DNA of 42,195 nucleotides from Clostridia bacterium (GCA_029010655.1 JAQXKW010000092.1:1-42195); one strand, 5' to 3'; counted from the stretch's first letter, positions 6,689-14,444 are shown. The notes: generated by a model not told the origin, from the letters alone. Made by a program: numbers and translations.

Positions 6689-9394
6689 TTATATTTCTTC
6701 GTTTTTGACCTGAAGCTCCATAAACTGGTCTTTTGTAATAAGCACCTCTCGGGGCTTCTGCCCCTCGGGGGCGGAAACGTAGCCCATTTTTTCCATGTGG
6801 TCGATGATTTTTGCGGCACGTCCGTAGCCTACGGACAGTCTCCTCTGCAAAAGGGAGGTGGAAATCTTTCCGCTTTCAAAGGCAACCTCCATAGCCTGAG
6901 CCATAAGGGGGTCTCCCTCGGAGGCGTCTGCCCCGTCGGCCCCCGCAGGCGCGCCGCCTGAGCCTTTTTTCACGCCGCAAAGCGCCGCCTGAGCTTCGAT
7001 TTCCTTCATAACCTCGTCGTTGTAAATCTCCGCTCCCGCCATATTCTGAGCTTTAATAAACTTAACAACGGAATCCACTTCCTTTTCGGAAACGAAAGCG
7101 CCCTGAACACGTATGGGCTTTGAAGCTCCTACGGGGCTGTAAAGCATGTCGCCCCGACCGATAAGATTCTCCGCTCCTGACCGGTCGATAATTGTTCTTG
7201 AGTCAACCTGGCTCGCCACCGTGAAAGCAATTCTTGAGGGGATATTTGCCTTGATTACACCGGTAATAACGTCAACGGACGGACGCTGAGTACCGATAAC
7301 AAGGTGCATGCCGGCGGCTCTCGCCTTTGCCGCAAGACGGGCAATAGAGGTTTCCACGTCGCTGGCGGCGGTAGACATCAGGTCCGCAAGCTCGTCTATA
7401 ACGATAACGATTTGCGGCATGAATTCACGGTCGGGGTCGCCCGCCGTGATTTTGTTGTAGCTTGCAATGTCACGGACGCCCACGGACTCAATAAGCCCGA
7501 AGCGTCTTTCCATTTCGTTCACCGCCCAGCCCAGAGAGCCTGCCGCCTTTTTGGGGTCGCTGACAACGGGCACCAGCAGGTGGGGGAGACCGTTATAAAT
7601 GCTGAATTCAACCTTTTTCGGGTCAATCAGTATGAGCTTTACCTCGTCGGGGGTCGCCTTGTAGAGAAGCGACATCAGAAGGCAGTTTATACATACGGAT
7701 TTACCCATGCCGGTAGCACCCGCAATAAGCAGGTGAGGCATTTTTGCAATATCCATAATGATAGGCTCGCCGGCAACGTCCATACCCAAAGCGGTAGTCA
7801 GCTTTGAAACGGAGGCGGCAAATCTGTCGGAGGATAAAAGGGTGCGCAGATATACCGTTTCCGCCTGCTTGTTGGGCACCTCTATGCCCACGGCGGCCTT
7901 GCCGGGAATAGGCGCTTCAATACGCACGCCGGAGGTGGCAAGATTTAATGCGATGTCGTCTACCAGATTTGAAATGGAACGGACTCTTGTGCCGGCTTCG
8001 GGCAGAAGCTCGTATCGGGTAATCGTGGGACCCCGGCTGACGCCTACGATTCTTGTTTTAACATTGAAGCTTGAAAGCACGCTTACAAGCTTTGTTGCGT
8101 TTTCCTGATATTCCGCACGCACGTCGGTAGCTTTTGCACCCGGGTCCTCCGTAAGAAGGTTCAGCGGGGGATAGTTGTAAACGGGCTTTGGTATTTCAAT
8201 CTCCACCTGCTCCGGAGCTGACGCCTTTTCAGGCTCGGAGACGGTTTTTCTGTCTATTTTCAGAGAGGAATTTCTCTTTTTTTCGTATTCGCTTGCAAGC
8301 CTGTCCAGTATTTCAAAGCCCTCGGGGTCGGCAGAGCCCGCAATTTCCTCGGACTGTCCGTCAAAGGCGGAGCCTTCTTCGTACAAATTCTCCTCGTTCT
8401 CAAAAACGGCTCTTTCCGCCGCAAGAAGTGCTTCGGATTTTGTTTCCTTTGAACGCCGCATAACCTCCTCAAAGGTAGCTTCGTTAATTCTGGCTCGCTT
8501 TTGCTCGGGAGTTTCAAGTATGTCCCCGTCTTCGGCTTCGGTGTTTTCTTCCAAAGGCACGTCCGTGTCAAATTTTCTGCGCCGCTTTTTGCTGACAGGC
8601 GGAATGTATGCACGCTCAATGACCTCTCCCGTTTCCTCGTCCACCTCAGGACAGTATGCTTCTTCCTCGGGAATGATAAAGCCGCCGTCGCCGTCGCCTT
8701 CGTCCGTATAATCTTCTTCCGTGTCAGTGTCATCGACGGCCTGCTCTTTTTCCATAGCTATGCGCTCCCGTCTCTGTGCGAGCTTTACGGAAATCAGCTT
8801 GAAAAGATATTTGGGGGTAAGCCCCGCAGTGAGAATTACGGAAAGGAACAAAAGGGCAATAACGAGAACGAAGGAGCCTACGGACTTGAAGCACAGCAAA
8901 AACAGCTCGCCCAAAGTTCCGCCTACAATGCCGCCTCCCGCAAGGGTAGCGCCTCTTGAATACATTTCGGCAAAGTTAAAGCCTCCCGCAGGGGAAACAA
9001 GCTCCAGAAAAACGGAAACCAGAAGCGCCGAAACAACGGCGAAAATAAACCTGAAGCTGAGAAGCCCCGCCTCGTCTCTGTCCAGAAAATCGGATATTGC
9101 CGCATACGCAAGAAATACGGGAATGAGAAATGCCGCACCGCCGAAAATGCCCGTCAGAAAATTGTATAAAAATTTCAGAACCACTCCCGGGTCCTCTCCC
9201 CTGCCCGTAAACAGGCAGATTGTAATAAGGAGAGCCGAAAGCAGAAGAAGGTACGGGGCAACCTGCTTCCACAGGGCGTGCCGCTCCTCCTTTATCTCCA
9301 TTTGCTTTGACTTTCCCGCCGCAGGGGATTTTCTTTTTGCTGTGACTTTATTTGATTTATTATTGGTTCTTTTTTTTGCGGATTTTTGTGCCAT
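6689..9394 (-). CDS. ftsK: DNA translocase FtsK/SpoIIIE
   Basis: The membrane-anchored hexameric ATPase pumps DNA through the division or sporulation septum. The 901-residue protein has a short basic N-terminus, four or five membrane helices (about 45-190), an acidic linker (about 205-400), the alpha/beta motor with Walker A GATGMGKSVC near residue 558 and Walker B IVIVIDELADL near 665, and a C-terminal gamma winged helix (QRRLSVGYGRAAKIIDHMEKMG) that reads chromosome-orienting sequences. SpoIIIE and FtsK cannot be separated by sequence alone; the presence of spoVM in the window favours a sporulation role too. It heads the tightly spaced tmk-mltG cluster. Confidence 0.95.
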   Translation of the reverse strand: MAQKSAKKRTNNKSNKVTAKRKSPAAGKSKQMEIKEERHALWKQVAPYLLLLSALLITICLFTGRGEDPGVVLKFLYNFLTGIFGGAAFLIPVFLAYAAISDFLDRDEAGLLSFRFIFAVVSALLVSVFLELVSPAGGFNFAEMYSRGATLAGGGIVGGTLGELFLLCFKSVGSFVLVIALLFLSVILTAGLTPKYLFKLISVKLAQRRERIAMEKEQAVDDTDTEEDYTDEGDGDGGFIIPEEEAYCPEVDEETGEVIERAYIPPVSKKRRRKFDTDVPLEENTEAEDGDILETPEQKRARINEATFEEVMRRSKETKSEALLAAERAVFENEENLYEEGSAFDGQSEEIAGSADPEGFEILDRLASEYEKKRNSSLKIDRKTVSEPEKASAPEQVEIEIPKPVYNYPPLNLLTEDPGAKATDVRAEYQENATKLVSVLSSFNVKTRIVGVSRGPTITRYELLPEAGTRVRSISNLVDDIALNLATSGVRIEAPIPGKAAVGIEVPNKQAETVYLRTLLSSDRFAASVSKLTTALGMDVAGEPIIMDIAKMPHLLIAGATGMGKSVCINCLLMSLLYKATPDEVKLILIDPKKVEFSIYNGLPHLLVPVVSDPKKAAGSLGWAVNEMERRFGLIESVGVRDIASYNKITAGDPDREFMPQIVIVIDELADLMSTAASDVETSIARLAAKARAAGMHLVIGTQRPSVDVITGVIKANIPSRIAFTVASQVDSRTIIDRSGAENLIGRGDMLYSPVGASKPIRVQGAFVSEKEVDSVVKFIKAQNMAGAEIYNDEVMKEIEAQAALCGVKKGSGGAPAGADGADASEGDPLMAQAMEVAFESGKISTSLLQRRLSVGYGRAAKIIDHMEKMGYVSAPEGQKPREVLITKDQFMELQVKNEEI

Positions 9395-9446
9395 TTAACC
9401 GACCGATCCTTTCGGAAACATAATATACGTTAATAGGGAAATAATA

Positions 9447-10445
9447 TCACAAAAGAGATTTAATTCCGGGTATTTTGCGAAGAATATACACGAAAACCGC
9501 GGAAACTGCGAAAGCTACGGCAACCGATACGGGTATGCCGAGTATGGGGTTAACCGTGCGGTAAGGGAAATATTTCATAAATAAATCAAGGAAAATTCCG
9601 TGGAAAAGGTATACCCCGAAGGATACCGACGACAAAACTTCCGCCGCTTTCGTCCTTTTGTCGGACAGTATTCCGTAAAACAGAGGGAAAGCCGCCAGCG
9701 CCGCCGTCATTATGAAAATATTCCGATAGGACAGAAGGGAGCTGTCATAACTGCCTTTTTTAAGGCAAACCGCAGAAGCTACCGCCGAGGCGGCGGCAAC
9801 GCATACGAGAATTGTCGGAATCTGAAATTTTCTCAGCCTTTTTTTGCTGAGCTTTTCCATGTTCTTGTAAATAATGTGACCGCACACGAAATACCCCAGC
9901 CAGAAAGTCGCACCCACAATGGGCACGGGGTATTTGGGCTTTATGTTAAGGGTGTAGATAAGTCCGCCGAACACAGCGAAAAGAATAAGAAACAGCCTGT
10001 CCTCCCGCTCGTTCATGCCGTCTGTCATTCGTTTGATAAAGGGGAGAACGATGTATATGCCCAAAAGTGCGTACAAAAACCAAAGAAGAACTCTTTCGGG
10101 GGCGGCAAGAAGCTTTATTATGCTTATATTTTCAACGCCCTTAAAATACCTGTCCCAAAAGTAAAACACCGCCGTAATGAAAACGAGAGACATAAGTTTA
10201 TAAAGAATTCTTTTTCTGTTTTTTGCCCCGTCGTATTCCCTGCTTAAAAGTACTGCGCCGCTAATCATAAAGAACAGGGGCACGCTTATTCTGGAAAAAA
10301 CATTGAAAACGGCGGCGACGGTAAAGAAAAACGGGCTGACGGAGGAAATTGCACGGCAGTACCAGTTTGCGGCGTGGACTGTAATAACCAGTATCATAGA
10401 TATGATACGCAATCTGTCCAGCTTATAATCTCTGCCCTGCGACAT
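9447..10445 (-). CDS. Acyltransferase 3 family membrane protein
   Basis: These proteins transfer acyl groups, often O-acetyl, to surface polysaccharide or lipid; the acceptor here is unknown. The sequence begins MSQGRDYKLDRLRIISM and has the catalytic-type His in VITVHAANW within the first helix, then about ten membrane segments, and the typical VYLFHGIF region near the C-terminus. The start is set at 10445 because a strong GGAGG lies 5 bases upstream; an in-frame extension to 10589 would overlap the divergent TSUP gene and lacks support. A sigma-A-like promoter lies 40 bases upstream. The stop is 52 bases before ftsK. Confidence 0.85.
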   Translation of the reverse strand: MSQGRDYKLDRLRIISMILVITVHAANWYCRAISSVSPFFFTVAAVFNVFSRISVPLFFMISGAVLLSREYDGAKNRKRILYKLMSLVFITAVFYFWDRYFKGVENISIIKLLAAPERVLLWFLYALLGIYIVLPFIKRMTDGMNEREDRLFLILFAVFGGLIYTLNIKPKYPVPIVGATFWLGYFVCGHIIYKNMEKLSKKRLRKFQIPTILVCVAAASAVASAVCLKKGSYDSSLLSYRNIFIMTAALAAFPLFYGILSDKRTKAAEVLSSVSFGVYLFHGIFLDLFMKYFPYRTVNPILGIPVSVAVAFAVSAVFVYILRKIPGIKSLL

Positions 10446-10484
10446 ATTTTCCTCCGGATAAACTTCCCATAATAACTCAAAATA

Positions 10485-10513
10485 ATAATAACAGATTTTG
10501 CCGTAAATTTCAA
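10485..10513 (-). promoter_or_regulatory. Sigma-A-type promoter of the acyltransferase gene
   Basis: On the minus strand TTGAAA (10513-10508) and TATTAT (10490-10485) are 17 bases apart, 40 bases upstream of the chosen start codon. Confidence 0.65.
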
Positions 10514-10543
10514 GGCATATGACAAAAAAGGATACATTATTAT

Positions 10544-10933
10544 ATGAAAACACATGAAAACAAAATAAGCGCCCGAACACTTGCGGCATTCGGGGCGGGT
10601 GCGGCGGCGGGCTTTATAAACGGATTTCTCGGCTCCGGCGGAGGAATAATTCTTCTGTATCTTTTCAGAAGGCTGTCAACGGACTGCGGCGAGGAAAGAG
10701 CAAGAAACAGCTTCGCCTCCGTGGTAGCGGCGGTTTTGCCCCTTTGCGCCGTGTCCGCCGTGGTTTACAGCCACAAGGGAATGGGGGATATTTCTCTCCT
10801 TCTGCGCTTTACGGCTCCCGCCGCCGTAGGCGGCGTTTTGGGCGCATACCTTACGGATAAGCTGGATACGGGGATTTTAAGTAAAATATTTGCCGTAATC
10901 GTTACCGTGGCGGGCATTAATATGATTATGTGA
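10544..10933 (+). CDS. Half-size TSUP (TauE/SafE) family transporter
   Basis: The 129-residue membrane protein has about four helices and the TSUP signature GFINGFLGSGGGIILL (about 23-38), with a matching GGVLGAYLTDKL in the second half. Full-length TauE/SafE exporters of sulfite, sulfoacetate or related anions contain two such halves in about 250 residues. In Clostridia the halves are often encoded by two adjacent genes; here only one is present and the next gene is spoVM. It may act as a homo-oligomer or with a partner encoded elsewhere. The substrate is unknown. The gene is divergent from the acyltransferase gene. Confidence 0.8.
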   Translation: MKTHENKISARTLAAFGAGAAAGFINGFLGSGGGIILLYLFRRLSTDCGEERARNSFASVVAAVLPLCAVSAVVYSHKGMGDISLLLRFTAPAAVGGVLGAYLTDKLDTGILSKIFAVIVTVAGINMIM

Positions 10934-11005
10934 ACGTAAGTGCGCATGCGGCATATTCTGTTACTGACGGCAAAAGCAACAGAAAAAAGAGAAAGGGGAA
11001 TACTT

Positions 11006-11077
11006 ATGAAAATAACGGTTATACGTCCGCCCAGATTCCTTTGCCCTATACTCAGAAGGCTTTTTAAGGTGAGATGA
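11006..11077 (+). CDS. spoVM: Stage V sporulation protein SpoVM, 23-residue peptide
   Basis: A 24-codon frame encodes a peptide starting MKITVIRPPRFL and ending RLFKVR. Against B. subtilis SpoVM (from memory MKFYTIKLPKFLGGIVRAML...) it matches at Met1, Lys2, Ile6, Pro9, Phe11, Leu12, Ile15 and Arg17, with Arg replacing Lys at 7 and 10. SpoVM is an amphipathic helix that marks the convex forespore membrane and recruits the coat ATPase SpoIVA. Pro9 is important for its membrane geometry and is kept. A good ribosome site (AAAGGGG) lies 6 bases upstream. The gene is below usual gene-caller length limits. A strong terminator follows at 11167. GCATATT at 10951-10957 matches the sigma-E -35 consensus, but the matching -10 is poor. 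Confidence 0.85.
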   Translation: MKITVIRPPRFLCPILRRLFKVR

Positions 11078-11080
11078 GGA

Positions 11081-11120
11081 GCTGTTAGCTGTTAGCGGCT
11101 AGCGGCTAGCGGTTAATGCC
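11081..11120. repeat. GCTAGC-type intergenic repeat, locus 1
   Basis: The stretch contains GTTAGCGGCTAGCGGCTAGC followed by GGTTAATGCC. Related sequence occurs at 22517-22552 and 28096-28130. It lies immediately after the spoVM stop codon. Confidence 0.65.
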
Positions 11121-11132
11121 GATAGTCAGGAT

Positions 11133-11162
11133 GTTCTGAGCGGAGTGTGAGGCGGAGCCTCA
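11133..11162. repeat. GAGGC hairpin module, locus 1
   Basis: GTTCTGAGCGGAGT is followed by a 7-bp stem GTGAGGC-GGA-GCCTCAC. The reverse complement matches 22373-22403, where the stem is TCGAGGC-TCC-GCCTCGA followed by a spacer and GCTCAGAAC. The outer base pairs of the stem differ but remain paired. Confidence 0.6.
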
Positions 11163-11166
11163 CATA

Positions 11167-11207
11167 CATAAAGGCTCGCTGTTTTCAGCGAGCCTTTATG
11201 TTTTTTG
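11167..11207 (+). terminator. Terminator after spoVM
   Basis: A perfect 15-bp stem (11167-11181 with 11186-11200) with a TTTT loop is followed by six T residues. It ends the TSUP-spoVM transcript and separates it from the convergent Cys-rich small gene. Confidence 0.9.
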
Positions 11208-11459
11208 TCAGCACCTAAGGGTGCCGGCGGTCTTTGAATTTGTTCCGTGGGAATAGTTCTGCATTATTGCCGCATGAATACTGCAGCCCTTGCAGAATAC
11301 TCCCGTGCAGAAATTTTTCTCATGATCTGCTTTTTCTTTTTCCGAATGAAAACGGCTGACGGTGTAATCACCGATTATACCCTCGCATGTTATCGTTGTC
11401 TTTGCCTCGCTCATGTAAAAGGGGCAAAATACCAAAGCGTCAATAGTTTTGTTTGCCAT
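11208..11459 (-). CDS. Small four-cysteine protein of phage-associated type
   Basis: The 83-residue protein has a putative zinc-binding set: Cys12 and Cys25 (CPFY...TCEG), then Cys51, Cys56 and Cys59 (FCTGVFCKGC). I recognise the pattern from small proteins encoded beside HTH regulators in clostridial prophages, but no function is established. The start at 11459 is chosen because GAGG lies 9 bases upstream; the ATG at 11474 would place that site inside the gene. It lies 52 bases downstream of the HTH gene on the same strand and probably shares its promoter. The C-terminal 15 residues are Ser/Thr/Gly-rich. Confidence 0.65.
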   Translation of the reverse strand: MANKTIDALVFCPFYMSEAKTTITCEGIIGDYTVSRFHSEKEKADHEKNFCTGVFCKGCSIHAAIMQNYSHGTNSKTAGTLRC

Positions 11460-11511
11460 AATATGTAACCTCATTTTTATAATATAAATACTCCCGGTCG
11501 AAAATATACCG

Positions 11512-11781
11512 TCAGAACGGGGAAGACAGCGTATTTTCAGCCGTACCTTTTTTGCGCGGGGTATTCCCCCGCCGTCTCCAGAAAATTCCTATGGTCTCTT
11601 CAAAGGATAATTCCAAAAAAGAGGCAATAAGGTGCGCTTCATGCACGGTCACACCGCCGCCGCCGTCACGAAGCTTGCGGTACAGTGTACTGCGGTCCAT
11701 GCCGAGAAATACAGCCAGGCCTTCCATGGTGGTGTTCTTTTCGGCAATTTTTCTTTTCAATGCATAAACATCAATTTCCAC
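11512..11781 (-). CDS. Small HTH transcriptional regulator, phage-like
   Basis: The core begins EIDVYALKRKIAEKNTTMEG and has a helix-turn-helix (LAVFLGMDRSTLYRKL), followed by HEAHLIASFLELSFEETIGIFW, a layout typical of small XRE-like regulators in clostridial phages. The GTG at 11781 is preferred because AAGGAAGG lies 9 bases upstream; an ATG at 11790 directly abuts that site, and the frame stays open to a GTG at 11859. It forms a pair with the Cys-rich gene. A sigma-A promoter with tandem repeats in its spacer lies about 100 bases upstream, consistent with autoregulation (inference). Confidence 0.7.
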   Translation of the reverse strand: MEIDVYALKRKIAEKNTTMEGLAVFLGMDRSTLYRKLRDGGGGVTVHEAHLIASFLELSFEETIGIFWRRRGNTPRKKGTAENTLSSPF

Positions 11782-11882
11782 AATGACCATCCTTCCTTTT
11801 TGCATTGCCCTTGTCGCTTTTCGCCGTGGTTGGAAAGGGGCGGTTTCCGTGTACGGCACAGCTTATTTGGAATTCCATACTA

Positions 11883-11911
11883 ATTTTACCAAATATTACC
11901 AAATACGTCAA
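11883..11911 (-). promoter_or_regulatory. Promoter of the HTH/Cys-rich pair with tandem operator-like repeats
   Basis: On the minus strand TTGACG (11911-11906) and TAAAAT (11888-11883) are 17 bases apart. The spacer and -10 edge are made of two exact, adjacent copies of TATTTGGTAA (11905-11896 and 11895-11886). A protein bound there would block or remodel the promoter. Confidence 0.75.
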
Positions 11912-11938
11912 GGGGATAAATCACGTTTTTTGGACGAT

Positions 11939-11960
11939 TATGTTGCAAATGTGCAACATA
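11939..11960. promoter_or_regulatory. Inverted repeat upstream of the HTH promoter
   Basis: TATGTTGCA and TGCAACATA form a 9-bp inverted repeat separated by 4 bases, 28 bases upstream of the -35 box of the HTH gene. It has the size and symmetry of a dimeric regulator site. No hairpin-forming context or T-tract suggests a terminator. Confidence 0.55.
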
Positions 11961-12180
11961 TGCGGATTTTTTTGAAATTTTGCGGCGAAAGGATGGGAGT
12001 ATCTGCATTATACGGCAACCGCTTTTGGATTTCTCCCCGCCAATACCCTTCCGGGAGAAGCGCCCCCAAACGGCTCGGAACGGTATTTTTGCCGTGCGGT
12101 TCAGTAATTCGGGAAGTTTTTGCACCGACAGGCGCGTACCTGCGTGTATAGTGTACCACAAGGAGTGTCCCATAAAGCGG
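11961..12180. other. Intergenic stretch without recognised feature
   Basis: Between the inverted repeat and the rsuA promoter I see no credible gene. Short open frames exist on both strands but lack ribosome sites and resemble nothing known. TGTCCCATAAAGCGGACA at 12168-12185 is weakly self-complementary at its ends. Confidence 0.4.
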
Positions 12181-12184
12181 ACAG

Positions 12185-12213
12185 TTGAAAAAATAATGCT
12201 CTTGTGGTAAAAT
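12185..12213 (+). promoter_or_regulatory. Sigma-A-type promoter of rsuA
   Basis: TTGAAA (12185-12190) and TAAAAT (12208-12213) are 17 bases apart; the start codon is 27 bases downstream with GAGAGG between. Confidence 0.75.
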
Positions 12214-12240
12214 ATTTTTTGTAAAGAGAGGTTAAATTTT

Positions 12241-12948
12241 ATGCGACTTGATAAATATATAGCCCATACGGGAATTGCCAGCAGAAAGGAAGCCGCAAAG
12301 GCGGCGAAAAGCGGGCTTGTAACCCTGAACGGCGCTCCCGTGCGGGACTTGTCCGTTCACATTGACGAAAACACGGCAAATGTAACCTACTGCGGCAAAA
12401 AGGTGAACTGGACAAAGTATGTTTACGTTATGCTGAATAAGCCTGCCGGCTATATCAGCTCAACTGAAAAATCGGACAGGACGGTTATGTGCCTGCTGCC
12501 GCCGGAATTTTCAAAAACGGACATGTTCCCCTGCGGCAGGCTTGATATTGATACGGTGGGACTTTTGCTTATTACAAACGACGGTCCCCTTGCCCATGAA
12601 TTGCTTTCCCCCCGTCACCATGCGGAAAAAACTTATTTTTACCGCTGTTCTCCGGGTATAGGAGAAGCGGAGGCGGAAAAAATATGCGGCGGCGTTGACA
12701 TCGGAGGGTATGTGACAAAGCCTGCAAAGCTCCGCAGGGACGGCGAAACGGCAGGGTATATTACCCTTACGGAGGGGAAATTTCATCAGATAAAGCGCAC
12801 CTTTGAGGCGGTGGGGAGCAGTATCACCTACCTACGCAGAGTGGAATTCGGAGGAATTTCCATTGACGAAAGCCTTTCCGAGGGAGATTGGCGCTATCTT
12901 ACAGATGATGAAATAAACAAACTGCGGGAAAACTGCAATTCACGCTGA
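12241..12948 (+). CDS. rsuA: 16S rRNA pseudouridine synthase, RsuA family
   Basis: The enzyme isomerises a uridine in rRNA, in E. coli U516 of 16S. The 235-residue protein has an N-terminal S4 RNA-binding domain (MRLDKYIAHTGIASRKEAAK), then the catalytic motif GRLDIDTVGLLLITNDG with the nucleophilic Asp at residue 102, and the KTYFYRC and FHQIKRTFEAVG segments of the RsuA/RluB/RluE/RluF group. The SPRHHAEKTY segment favours RsuA over RluB. The target nucleotide is inferred, not shown. It is followed after 14 bases by the unknown membrane protein gene. Confidence 0.88.
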   Translation: MRLDKYIAHTGIASRKEAAKAAKSGLVTLNGAPVRDLSVHIDENTANVTYCGKKVNWTKYVYVMLNKPAGYISSTEKSDRTVMCLLPPEFSKTDMFPCGRLDIDTVGLLLITNDGPLAHELLSPRHHAEKTYFYRCSPGIGEAEAEKICGGVDIGGYVTKPAKLRRDGETAGYITLTEGKFHQIKRTFEAVGSSITYLRRVEFGGISIDESLSEGDWRYLTDDEINKLRENCNSR

Positions 12949-12962
12949 ATACGGAGGAAAAA

Positions 12963-14366
12963 ATGATACAAAAAGAAATACTTGATACTTTCAGGGAACT
13001 GTGCCGTGATTTTTGCGAAAAAATAACGCCTTTAGAGTTTTCGGAGACTGAGGATAAAAACAGCGCAGTTGCTTCATATACTCTTAGGCTGTTGAAAATA
13101 GAGCTTGTACTGACAAAGAGGAAAAGAGCATCGGTGCCGTGTGCTGTTTTGTATTCAAGGATATACCTTAACAAAAACAGTAATATGTACTTCCTTGTTC
13201 CGGAAATTATACACGAGATAGACAATGAGGACTTGTGCCCCTATGTTTTTTCGTATATCAGCTCCGCCGAAAGCATGAGAAAGTGCTTCGCATGTTTGTC
13301 GGACTTTTTGACAAAGAATCTTGACAAGATGAACAGTATGGGAGCCGACGGCGAGAAGTACAAAGCTCTGACTACTGAAAAACACAAGGCTGTCATAGAG
13401 AATTTCGGGGTTCGGGAAAAAACTCTACCGGATACGGCGGAGGACAGGGAGAGCTTTTTTTCCTATCTTTACGGGCTTTACGAAGTCCATACGGTTATTC
13501 CCTCTGTCACAGCTGATGAAGCCAATAAGAAATACGGCTTTTTTGTCATCGGGGATTACAAAAAGGCTTTGAAAAAATACAGGAAAAAGGATGAAAAAGG
13601 AACGCTTACAAAATATGAGAAAAAAGTTTTGAGCGTTATGGAAAATGCGGAGCCCGGGGAAAAATACGAGGTGTTTCCGAAGGGTTGCGACACTCTTTCG
13701 GAAGCGGTAAGATGCGTTCTGGTTAATAATCCAAGGCTGTCTGCGGCTTTTTTTGCCTTCGGGCTTATACTGCCGGTTTTCTCCTGCATCTGCGGCGCTG
13801 TTGCGGAAAAGCTGTGTTATCCCGACGCATTGTGCGTTTTCGGAGGCCTCATTCCAATTGGGTTTGTTTTCGGTCTTCTTCCGGGTGTGCTTTGGGCGGC
13901 AGTTTGCAGAAACCGCATAAAAGCTATTGTCCTGCGGGAAAAAGCGCAGACGGCAACGGCAATTGACAGGCAGAACAACGGTAAAGGCTTATCACGGTTC
14001 TTAGCAGTTGTTGCGGTATTGTTTACAGTCCTGCTGTTATACTTTTTCGCATACTTTTCAAAAGAATACGCCGTGTTCCGTGAGGACAGCGTGACATGGG
14101 GAACGGAAGAAAGCATTATTTCTGTCAGAATTACCGAGGAGAAGTACTCGGATATAGAGAACATATATTTTTGTCGGGGGCTTTACAATGACTTCGGCGA
14201 TTATATCGCCCGCTCGCATTATATAATAACCTTCCGTGACGGGGAAATGCTTAATCTTGACGCATATACATCCACGAAAAAAACGGAAAAATACGTATTG
14301 CCCGTAATAGAGAAGTATTGCGGCGGTATAGTCGAAGTGGAGGATTCGGGAAAGATATCCGATTAA
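12963..14366 (+). CDS. Membrane protein of unknown function, 467 residues
   Basis: I do not recognise a family. Residues 1-245 form a charged, soluble domain with alternating helices, including a Lys/Glu-rich segment (about 195-235). Three or four hydrophobic segments follow (about 250-275, 283-312 and 345-366), with a basic loop between the second and third. The last 95 residues are again soluble and end acidic; this part, with short beta-like stretches, may be extracytoplasmic. A clear GGAGG precedes the start, and it is only 14 bases after rsuA, so it is probably cotranscribed. No catalytic motif is visible, so no function is proposed. Confidence 0.8.
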   Translation: MIQKEILDTFRELCRDFCEKITPLEFSETEDKNSAVASYTLRLLKIELVLTKRKRASVPCAVLYSRIYLNKNSNMYFLVPEIIHEIDNEDLCPYVFSYISSAESMRKCFACLSDFLTKNLDKMNSMGADGEKYKALTTEKHKAVIENFGVREKTLPDTAEDRESFFSYLYGLYEVHTVIPSVTADEANKKYGFFVIGDYKKALKKYRKKDEKGTLTKYEKKVLSVMENAEPGEKYEVFPKGCDTLSEAVRCVLVNNPRLSAAFFAFGLILPVFSCICGAVAEKLCYPDALCVFGGLIPIGFVFGLLPGVLWAAVCRNRIKAIVLREKAQTATAIDRQNNGKGLSRFLAVVAVLFTVLLLYFFAYFSKEYAVFREDSVTWGTEESIISVRITEEKYSDIENIYFCRGLYNDFGDYIARSHYIITFRDGEMLNLDAYTSTKKTEKYVLPVIEKYCGGIVEVEDSGKISD

Positions 14367-14415
14367 AGGCACCGGGAGCTTATTCAGACAGGAGGACGGA
14401 AGCCCCCCGAAGCCC

Positions 14416-14444
14416 TTGACAAGAGGGGCGATGAGATGTATAAT
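14416..14444 (+). promoter_or_regulatory. Consensus sigma-A promoter of iorA
   Basis: TTGACA (14416-14421) and TATAAT (14439-14444) match consensus exactly with a 17-base spacer, 53 bases before the iorA start. Confidence 0.88.

Noticed and set aside
9395..9446. Promoter directly upstream of ftsK
   Set aside because: Candidate -35 and -10 boxes can be paired only with 19-base or very short spacers, so none is convincing.
11886..12173. Open frames on both strands in the 11.8-12.2 kb gap
   Set aside because: They overlap a good promoter and operator-like repeats, lack ribosome sites and have unconvincing composition.
12168..12185. TGTCCCATAAAGCGGACA resembling an insertion-sequence end
   Set aside because: A single short, weakly self-complementary motif, with no transposase, second end or target duplication.
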